Assembly (NCBI GenBank): GCA_964368605.1
Contig: CAYJBP010000061.1
Location: 1 to 14,117, forward strand
Source: CAYJBP01 sp964368605
GTDB taxonomy: Bacteria > Bacillota > Dehalobacteriia > UBA4068
DNA: 14,117 nt
Direction: 5' to 3'
The notes under the pieces: generated by a model
Told to the model about the DNA's origin: nothing
The model's database searches: none
The model's input: the letters and a program-made list of their open reading frames with translations, nothing else
Shown: piece by piece, positions 6,754 through 12,270 of the stretch
Numbering within the stretch: the first letter of the stretch is position 1
Layout of the letters: each line of letters begins with the position of its first letter
Made by a program: the position numbers and the translations under genes

Positions 6754-8613
6754 ATGAAAACTAGCTGGAAGGATATTTTGCGCTATAGGTTTGATAATAT
6801 GATGGCCAAGGGCGCAGTTGCTTTAGTTGGGATTTTATTTTTGGCAACAGCCATAGTAATTGTAATAACCGGCATAATCTCTTTTGCCCTAGGTGCAGGC
6901 ACGGCTGCCGGTAGCGTGGGGGAAAATATTTGGCTTAGCATTATGCATGTAATCGACCCCGGCACAATCACTGCTGCGGCCACAGATGATATTTCGTTTA
7001 TTGTCTTGATGTCTATTGTTACGTTATGTGGTATTTTTATTACAAGCATCTTAATCGGTATTATCACCACCGGATTTGAGGAAAAGCTAAGCGCTTTAAA
7101 AAAGGGTAATTCGCGGGTTATCGAGGATGATCACACCTTAATTCTGGGCTTTAATGATAGTATCTTTACCATTATCAGCGAGCTGGTCGAGGCCAATGCA
7201 AATCGTAAAGATGCTTGTATTGTGATTTTGGACGAGCTGGATATGGAATCGATGGAAGAGGCTTTATCCAAGCAGGATATTGATTTTCAAAATACGCGGA
7301 TTATTTGCCGTAGCGGTTCGGTATCCGATATTTATATGTTGCAGCGTTGTTCTATTGAATCTTGTCGTTCGGTTATCATCAATGTTGCCGATGATTTTTT
7401 GATTACCAAAACAATTTTAGCTATCAATAATTACTTTTTAAACAGTGACCAAGAAATTAAGGCCCATGTTGTGGCCACGGTAAGCGATGCTGCCAATTAT
7501 GAAGTTATTAATATTGCCGGCGGCAAAAATGTGGAATTGGTGCTGGTAGAGGATACTATCTCGCGTATTATTGCCCAAACTTGCCGTCAGCCCGGGCTTT
7601 CGAATGTGCTAATCGATTTATTTGATTATAGCGGTGATGAGTTTTATTTTGAGAATTTCCCGGAATTGGCCGGCCATAAGTTTGCCGATGTTTTACATTA
7701 TTTTGAAAAGGCCATTGTTTTTGGTTATAAGCGTGGCGATGATATTTGCCTTAACCCGGCTAAAGATACTATACTTAATGCCGATGATATGATGATTTTA
7801 TTGGTAGAGGACGATGGTATGGCCAAGCCGCAAATCAAAAAGCCGGAATTGGGCAATTTGCAGCCTTTGTTAAATGATTGCGGATCGAAGAAAGAAACAG
7901 AAAATATTCTGATTTTGGGCATTAATAGCATGCTCGAGCGTATTTTATTAGAGCTGGATAATTATTTTGAGCCGGGCATTGAGATTTATATTGCCGAAGA
8001 GCAGATCCCGGAAGATTATTTTAGTTTTAGTGATCAATTGCAGAATATTAAATTGGATATTATCGAATGTGATATTAATTTGCGGGCCAATTTGGATAAT
8101 TTATTGGCCAAAGATATTCGCCATGTATTGGTTTTAAGCAGCGATGGATATGATACTGAAACATCCGATTCGATGACATTGCTTAAATTGATTCATCTGC
8201 GTGATATTGCCCAAAAGCAACAAAAGGTTTTCAATATTACCAGCGAGATGAAGAATATTGTCAATCAAAAATTAGCCCAAATCGCCAGGGTAAACGACCT
8301 GGTTGTCGGCAGCAATATTATCAACTTGATTTTAACCCAAATTTCGGAAAATCGTGATTTGGCCAGTGTATTCAGAGAAATTTTGCAGGCCGATGGCTCG
8401 GAAATTTATTTAAGAAGAGCCGAGAATTATGTAAAGCTGGGGCAGGAAATTGATTTTTATCAAGTTACGGAAATTGTTAAAGATCGTAATGAGATTGCTG
8501 TTGGCTATAAAAAACAGGCTGAGGATAGTTTTGAGATTATCACAAATCCGATCAAATCCGATAAAATTATCTTTGAAGATGGCGATTGCATTGTAGTTTT
8601 TGCCGAAGATTAA
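6754..8613 (+). CDS. CASTOR/POLLUX-type ion channel with two RCK-like domains
   Basis: A membrane cation channel subunit of 619 residues, probably tetrameric. Residues 1-20 contain the basic YRFDNMMAKG; transmembrane helix 1 is about 20-46; the re-entrant pore segment WLSIMHVIDPGT (60-71) matches the family's W..(M)..DPGT pattern; transmembrane helix 2 is about 80-106, followed by GFEEKLSALKKGNSRV, the linker typical of this family. Two cytoplasmic Rossmann-type regulatory domains start near 128 (HTLILGFND) and 383 (ENILILGINS). The filter differs from the TVGYG of potassium channels. Plant CASTOR and POLLUX are nuclear cation channels; bacterial homologues are poorly characterised, so ion selectivity and ligand are unknown. 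AAGGAGG lies 6 nt before the ATG and the gene has its own promoter, so it looks monocistronic. Confidence 0.88.
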   Translation: MKTSWKDILRYRFDNMMAKGAVALVGILFLATAIVIVITGIISFALGAGTAAGSVGENIWLSIMHVIDPGTITAAATDDISFIVLMSIVTLCGIFITSILIGIITTGFEEKLSALKKGNSRVIEDDHTLILGFNDSIFTIISELVEANANRKDACIVILDELDMESMEEALSKQDIDFQNTRIICRSGSVSDIYMLQRCSIESCRSVIINVADDFLITKTILAINNYFLNSDQEIKAHVVATVSDAANYEVINIAGGKNVELVLVEDTISRIIAQTCRQPGLSNVLIDLFDYSGDEFYFENFPELAGHKFADVLHYFEKAIVFGYKRGDDICLNPAKDTILNADDMMILLVEDDGMAKPQIKKPELGNLQPLLNDCGSKKETENILILGINSMLERILLELDNYFEPGIEIYIAEEQIPEDYFSFSDQLQNIKLDIIECDINLRANLDNLLAKDIRHVLVLSSDGYDTETSDSMTLLKLIHLRDIAQKQQKVFNITSEMKNIVNQKLAQIARVNDLVVGSNIINLILTQISENRDLASVFREILQADGSEIYLRRAENYVKLGQEIDFYQVTEIVKDRNEIAVGYKKQAEDSFEIITNPIKSDKIIFEDGDCIVVFAED

Positions 8614-8644
8614 GCATTAATCATGCTGATTAAAGTATAATCGA

Positions 8645-8689
8645 TTAGCCGCCTACCCCTGTTTAGGGGTGGCGGCTAGCTAGCGCTTT
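8645..8689 (+). terminator. Terminator after the ion-channel gene
   Basis: TAGCCGCC plus ACCCCT (8645-8659, one bulged T at 8653) pairs with AGGGGT plus GGCGGCTA (8664-8677) around a GTTT loop, giving a 14-bp GC-rich stem. A short T-run comes only at 8686-8689, so it may be a weak terminator. Confidence 0.6.
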
Positions 8690-8770
8690 TATAAATCCAT
8701 ATTGTTTAGGTTAAAATAATAAGAACTTTGCTTTTTGTAAAAATTAAAAGTAAAAATTTTTAGAATATAG

Positions 8771-8805
8771 AGGGGTGTCGCAAAGACGATACCCTTTGGT
8801 TTTTT
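8771..8805 (+). terminator. Terminator-like hairpin in the leader of the AEC gene
   Basis: AGGGGTGTCG (8771-8780) pairs with CGATACCCTT (8787-8796), ten pairs with two G-T wobbles and a 6-nt loop, followed by TTTGG and a run of six T (8800-8805). It lies 42 nt upstream of the AEC start. It either ends the preceding transcript or acts as an attenuator. The rest of 8614-8846 is AT-rich and shows no clear promoter or riboswitch. Confidence 0.6.
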
Positions 8806-8846
8806 ACCTTTAAGATAGCAGTGGGTAATTTTAGGGGAGAGTATTA

Positions 8847-9812
8847 ATGGAGTTTAGCTTGGTTTTAAATGGAATTTTTAGTCTCTTTGCCTTGATGCTG
8901 GTTGGCTTAGTGGCTTGTAAAATTAATTGGCTGCCTTTAGAATCGGCCAATTTTCTTTCTAAGATTTTAATTAATATTGCCACGCCCAGCTTTATTATTG
9001 CCTCGATGAATGAGCAAACTTATGATCCCAATATCCTGGCCTCCTTGGCGCAGGTTTTATTGATTTATTTGGCCTTGCTGCTTTTTTCGCGTTTGGTTTC
9101 GGGTATTTACTTAAAAAAAGTGCAGATTGATAGTGAAGATAGAGGAATTTATCATAATTTTTTAATTTTCACCAATAATGGCTTTATGGGCTTGCCTTTG
9201 GCCTATGCTTTTTTTGGGGCCGAGGGGCTTTTTTATGCGGTTTGGATAAATATTGTGATGAATTTTTTCCTATACACAATTGGCACTTATTATGGCTCTA
9301 AATTAGATGATGGGGCCTCTATATTAGGGCCTAATCTTAAAAATCAGCTTAAAAAGATTTTAAATATGCCCTTTTTTGCGGCTTGTATCGGCTGCGTATT
9401 ATATTTTGGGCAATTGGATTTAAGCCAGGTTCTGGCCGACTCTTTTAATCACTTAGGCGGGATGATGACTCCTTTAGCCATGCTTATTTTTGGCATGCAG
9501 TTAGCGCAAAGCAATCCGCTAAAATTGTTTACAGATCGTAAATTATTGTTGATGTCGCTACTGCGTTTGGTTTTGATCCCCGGCATTGCCTTTGGCGTTT
9601 TATGGATATTGCAGGTGCCGCCTCTTCTTACTTGTATCATCACCTTAATTGCCTGCTTGCCTTGCGCTACTATGCCGGTAACTTTGGCGCAATTAGCCGG
9701 CGGTAATGCTAAATTAGCGGCAGAAGGGGTATTGGTTTCGGTGATTTTTTCGATAATTACCTTGCCCATATTCGGTTATTTGTTTAGCTTGCTTTTAACC
9801 ACGAGCCCATAA
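8847..9812 (+). CDS. AEC-family transporter (auxin-efflux-carrier / malate permease type)
   Basis: An integral inner-membrane carrier of 321 residues with about ten hydrophobic helices in two five-helix halves. Typical marks are TPSFIIAS (46-53) in the first crossing region and NNGFMGLPLAYAFFG (110-124) at the half boundary, with MTPLAMLIFGMQL in the second half and a final CLPCATMPVTLAQ segment. Bacterial members move small organic acids such as malate or malonate, but many are uncharacterised and the substrate cannot be read here. AGGGGAG (8833-8839) is 7 nt from the ATG. No metabolic partner is adjacent. The first 20 or so residues form a membrane helix, not a cleaved signal. Confidence 0.9.
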   Translation: MEFSLVLNGIFSLFALMLVGLVACKINWLPLESANFLSKILINIATPSFIIASMNEQTYDPNILASLAQVLLIYLALLLFSRLVSGIYLKKVQIDSEDRGIYHNFLIFTNNGFMGLPLAYAFFGAEGLFYAVWINIVMNFFLYTIGTYYGSKLDDGASILGPNLKNQLKKILNMPFFAACIGCVLYFGQLDLSQVLADSFNHLGGMMTPLAMLIFGMQLAQSNPLKLFTDRKLLLMSLLRLVLIPGIAFGVLWILQVPPLLTCIITLIACLPCATMPVTLAQLAGGNAKLAAEGVLVSVIFSIITLPIFGYLFSLLLTTSP

Positions 9813-9968
9813 TTTAAAGCCGGCAAACCGGGATAAAAATGGCTGCGGATTATGGTTTGTTGTTAAGGGCTGATATAAGTTGATTTAGATAATGCAAGGC
9901 CAAGCGCCGGGCATTAAAATGATTTTTTAAAGCAGTTAAAATATATGCTAAAGGCAGGATTGATTAAA

Positions 9969-10547
9969 ATGTTAATTAAGAAAAATAATCGAGGATTTAC
10001 CCTGGTAGAATTAATAATAGTTGTGGCAATTATTGCTGTTTTAGCTACCTTATTAGTTCCGCAATATTTGCAATATGTTGAAGAAACCCGCGAAACTACC
10101 GATTTGCAAACAGCATCTACCATTATGAATGCTACCCGTTTAACCATTTTGGATTATGCTATTTCCTCAACAGATACTCATGATATGTATGTAGTTCATT
10201 GGCGTACTGATTTTAAAAATATCACGCCCAATCTGCCCAATTTTGTGGTATTGGGTAAAACAGATAGCGGCAGTTTTGTAGAAACAGCAGGGGCTAAAGC
10301 CTTTAGGGATGATATAGCTGCTACTTTGGGTTGGCTAGGCGATGACGGCGTTTTAGATCGCGAAAATGCGGTGTCTTATGGTTTGTCGCAAATTAGCCTA
10401 AGTAATCGTTTTGCTTTTTATATTGATGCCACCACCGGCCATATCGAAATTAGTGAGCATTTTAGCGGTAAATGGTTGGATAATATCATTCGAGATGGTC
10501 AGTATAGCACAGTTAAAGATTCTGGTGGTGTTTATCCTTCGTCTTAA
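9969..10547 (+). CDS. Type IV prepilin-like / pseudopilin protein
   Basis: A 192-residue precursor with a class III signal: basic leader MLIKKNNRG (1-9), cleavage before F10, E14 at mature position 5, and a hydrophobic helix to about residue 33 (FTLVELIIVVAIIAVLA). A type IV prepilin peptidase would cleave after G9 and N-methylate F10. The remaining 155 or so residues are the C-terminal head, without cysteines, so no disulfide D-region is possible. ATG 9969 is chosen because GGCAGGA (9953-9959) lies 9 nt upstream; ATG 9945 would add eight residues but has no ribosome site. No assembly ATPase, peptidase or platform protein is nearby, so its pilus or secretion machinery must lie elsewhere. The head is not recognisable by eye. 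The 9813-9944 interval upstream shows no clear promoter. Confidence 0.87.
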   Translation: MLIKKNNRGFTLVELIIVVAIIAVLATLLVPQYLQYVEETRETTDLQTASTIMNATRLTILDYAISSTDTHDMYVVHWRTDFKNITPNLPNFVVLGKTDSGSFVETAGAKAFRDDIAATLGWLGDDGVLDRENAVSYGLSQISLSNRFAFYIDATTGHIEISEHFSGKWLDNIIRDGQYSTVKDSGGVYPSS

Positions 10548-10627
10548 TTGAGATTGATGTTTATCGCTGAAATTTGTTTTGCCTACCATTAGTAAATAAT
10601 AAATCCGTAGATTGCTAAATAAAATAC

Positions 10628-10669
10628 AAGAGGCTGCCGCAATAAGAAAAATAATTGCGGCAGCCTCTT
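10628..10669. terminator. Bidirectional terminator between pilin and AhpD-like genes
   Basis: A perfect 16-bp stem: AAGAGGCTGCCGCAAT (10628-10643) with its complement at 10654-10669, 10-nt loop. T-rich sequence follows on both strands, fitting termination of the plus-strand pilin gene and the minus-strand gene at 10767. Confidence 0.85.
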
Positions 10670-10714
10670 TGCTTTAAACAAACTTTTAGAATTTAAAGAG
10701 TTTATTGCAGTTGA

Positions 10715-10738
10715 GATAAGCCTTTTTTTAAGCTTATC
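10715..10738 (-). terminator. Secondary hairpin downstream of the AhpD-like gene
   Basis: GATAAGC (10715-10721) pairs with GCTTATC (10732-10738) across a 10-nt T-rich loop, 29 nt after the minus-strand stop codon. It is weaker than the 10628-10669 stem and may be only a 3'-end structure. Confidence 0.35.
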
Positions 10739-10766
10739 CGGTTTTGGAAAAACAGAGTAAAAGCTT

Positions 10767-11090
10767 TTACTTAGCGCAGCCGCAATTAATATTTCCGGCC
10801 ACAATCTCTGCCCAGTCGCCCAGTACATCATGGGTCCAGCAATCATCGGCTCCTGCTGCTTCGCGCATGGTTAAAGCCAAGATATAGCTTAACTCTTCCA
10901 CTGTAGCCCCGGCCTCTAAAGCACCTTTAAAATGCTTTAATACACAAGGCTTCGAGCGCCCTTTTATCGATAAGGCAAAACAAATGAATTGATAGGTCTT
11001 TTCATCAATTAATCGCTTCTCATTATAAAGTACATCCATCTCGTCTAATCGCTCTGCAAACTCCGGAAAAAATTCTGCTAACATTCTCAT
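10767..11090 (-). CDS. Carboxymuconolactone decarboxylase / AhpD-like protein
   Basis: A small 107-residue all-helical protein of the CMD/AhpD superfamily, which includes decarboxylases and disulfide reductases. The core reads GRSKPCVLKHFKGALEAGAT (44-63), then EELSYILALTMREAAGADDCW. AhpD enzymes carry CxxCxxxH; here C49 and H53 are present but the first cysteine is S46, so the classic redox pair is broken. An extra NCGC (102-105) at the C-terminus might supply cysteines or bind metal. AGGAGG is well placed before the ATG, and the promoter at 11150-11178 is overlaid by inverted half-sites, implying tight control. It is divergent from the shikimate kinase gene, with no obvious pathway link. 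A redox- or metal-responsive role is inference only. Confidence 0.8.
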   Translation of the reverse strand: MRMLAEFFPEFAERLDEMDVLYNEKRLIDEKTYQFICFALSIKGRSKPCVLKHFKGALEAGATVEELSYILALTMREAAGADDCWTHDVLGDWAEIVAGNINCGCAK

Positions 11091-11139
11091 AAATCTACCT
11101 CCTAAAATTTGATAAAATATATCAGTACAAATATTTTTG

Positions 11140-11184
11140 ATATGTTCTTAGTATAATAAACATATTAAGATTTGTCAATATGTT
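11140..11184. promoter_or_regulatory. Operator array: three alternating half-sites
   Basis: ATATGTT (11140-11146), AACATAT (11159-11165) and ATATGTT (11178-11184) alternate in orientation with exactly 12 nt between each. The right pair extends to AAACATATT/AATATGTTT with 9-bp arms (11158-11185). They flank the -10 and touch the -35 of the minus-strand promoter, the arrangement expected for repressor dimers. The regulator is not encoded nearby. Confidence 0.6.
11150..11178 (-). promoter_or_regulatory. Sigma-A promoter for the AhpD-like gene
   Basis: On the minus strand, perfect TTGACA (11178-11173), 17-nt spacer, TATACT (11155-11150), about 60 nt before the start codon. Confidence 0.8.
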
Positions 11185-11321
11185 TTTTTAAGATTTTTTT
11201 ATTAAGCTCGAAAAATAATAGTATTTGTCGCAATTATTAATATTAATTAGCAGGTATAATAGGCTATTGACAAGAATATTATAGTAAATGTAGTTGTAGA
11301 AAAATAAGGGGGGGTTGGTTA

Positions 11322-11855
11322 ATGGCCAAAGAAAATTTGGTTTTAATTGGTTTTATGGGTAGCGGCAAAACTGTTATCGGCCGTCAAGTTGCCAGATTAT
11401 TGAAGTATGATTTTGCCGATACCGACGAGGAAATTCAAAGTGTTACCGGCATGACTTTAGCCGAATTATATCGTAAACATGGCCCCATTCGTTTTCATTC
11501 CGAAGAGGAATTAGTTGTTCGCAAATTGGCTGGTCGCCATAAGTTGGTTATTGCTTCCGGGGGCAGCCTTATGCCTCAAAAAGAGCCTTTGGCCATGCTG
11601 GCCGAAAACAGTTTAATGGTGCTTTTAAAGGCCGATCCTGATATTATTATCGAAAGGATTAGCCGTAAAGTTAGTAGGGGTAAGCGCCCGCTTTTGCAGG
11701 GCAAGCCCGAGCCGGCCTATATTAAGGAATTATTGGCCGAACGCGAACAGCAATACCTGGATTTGGCCGATACTTGCATCAATACATCAACCATTAGTGT
11801 AGAAGAGGCAGCAGGGGAAATTGTTAAGTTCTACAAGCAACATGTGCTAACATAA
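11322..11855 (+). CDS. aroK: Shikimate kinase (AroK/AroL family)
   Basis: Phosphorylates shikimate to shikimate-3-phosphate with ATP, the fifth step of the chorismate pathway, in the cytosol. At 177 residues it has the usual family length. Present: Walker A GFMGSGKT (10-17), FADTDEEI with D33 and D35, KRPLL (121-125) in the lid and R141 before QQY. Departures: the family motif GExxFRxxE reads GPIRFHSEE (54-62), so the shikimate-contacting Arg is H59 and the Glu is P55; GGG reads GGS (80-82). The activity may therefore be altered, or this may be a related small-molecule kinase. AAGGGGGG lies about 8 nt upstream. TATAAT (11255-11260) and TTGACA (11267-11272) occur upstream but are not spaced as one promoter. 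No other aromatic pathway gene is in the window. Confidence 0.85.
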   Translation: MAKENLVLIGFMGSGKTVIGRQVARLLKYDFADTDEEIQSVTGMTLAELYRKHGPIRFHSEEELVVRKLAGRHKLVIASGGSLMPQKEPLAMLAENSLMVLLKADPDIIIERISRKVSRGKRPLLQGKPEPAYIKELLAEREQQYLDLADTCINTSTISVEEAAGEIVKFYKQHVLT

Positions 11856-11870
11856 AGATATTATATATTT

Positions 11871-11918
11871 AAAAGGGGGGCTGTTGCAAATAGTTACATT
11901 TGCTACAGCCTCCCTTTT
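11871..11918 (+). terminator. Strong terminator after the shikimate kinase gene
   Basis: Arms at 11871-11891 and 11898-11918 form a 21-position stem with one G-T wobble and one T-T mismatch around a 6-nt loop, followed by TTTTGGTTTTC. It starts 15 nt after the aroK stop. It resembles the hairpins at 10628 and 8771 in its core. Confidence 0.85.
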
Positions 11919-11933
11919 GGTTTTCTCAATATA

Positions 11934-11996
11934 GCTTTGCTTTCTTAAGCCAAAGCTTTGCTTTCTTAAGTCAAAACTTTGCTTTCTTAAGCTAAA
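11934..11996. repeat. 21-bp tandem repeat, three copies
   Basis: Units at 11934-11954, 11955-11975 and 11976-11996 share the core CTTTGCTTTCTTAAG with a few substitutions in the last positions, and a fragment (GCTTAAGTCAA) follows. Each unit holds the palindrome CTTAAG. The non-coding 11856-12270 stretch also holds the terminator at 11871 and hairpins listed separately. A minus-strand reading frame through the repeat would give a seven-residue LRKQSF-type repeat but has no ribosome site. Confidence 0.8.
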
Positions 11997-12033
11997 GCTT
12001 AAGTCAATGGTTTGCCTTGCGTAGAGCACTTCA

Positions 12034-12058
12034 TTTTTATTTGCGCAGCAAATAAAAA
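12034..12058. repeat. Perfect 11-bp hairpin in the non-coding region
   Basis: TTTTTATTTGC (12034-12044) and GCAAATAAAAA (12048-12058) are perfectly complementary around a GCA loop. It could terminate in either direction, with T-rich or A-rich flanks as part of the stem. Confidence 0.6.
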
Positions 12059-12065
12059 TAGCAGC

Positions 12066-12160
12066 TTTCTTTCAATTTTATCAATTCGATTATTCGTTTT
12101 TGCAGCCGCTTTATGATTCTATCTCGCCGGCATTTCCTTTTGTTTAATAATTGAAAGAAA
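12066..12160. repeat. Inverted repeat enclosing a 71-nt segment
   Basis: TTTCTTTCAATT (12066-12077) and AATTGAAAGAAA (12149-12160) are perfect 12-bp inverted repeats. The enclosed segment has no open frame of note. It might be the ends of a degenerate miniature element or the closing helix of an RNA; no target-site duplication was apparent. Confidence 0.4.
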
Positions 12161-12186
12161 AGATTAAGGTCAAGAGATTAAAACCT

Positions 12187-12231
12187 TTTACCTTTTTGTA
12201 AAAAGGTAAAGCCAAAAACTTTTAAAGTTTT
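12187..12231 (-). terminator. Hairpin pair downstream of the chemotaxis gene
   Basis: TTTACCTTTTT (12187-12197) pairs with AAAAAGGTAAA (12200-12210); next to it AAAACTTT (12215-12222) pairs with AAAGTTTT (12224-12231). Both lie 40-85 nt past the minus-strand stop codon of the chemotaxis gene and could end its transcript. They are AT-rich, so termination strength is uncertain. Confidence 0.45.
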
Positions 12232-12270
12232 AGTCAAAAAATTGCAGGGGTTCGAATTATAGGCTCGTGC

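Noticed and set aside
11255..11295. TATAAT and TTGACA boxes before aroK as one promoter
   Set aside because: The TATAAT lies upstream of the TTGACA, and 17 nt after the TTGACA there is no acceptable -10.
11847..12029. Minus-strand 60-codon frame with LRKQSF repeats
   Set aside because: It runs through the aroK terminator, has a GTG start without a ribosome site, and its repeats come from the 21-bp DNA tandem repeat.
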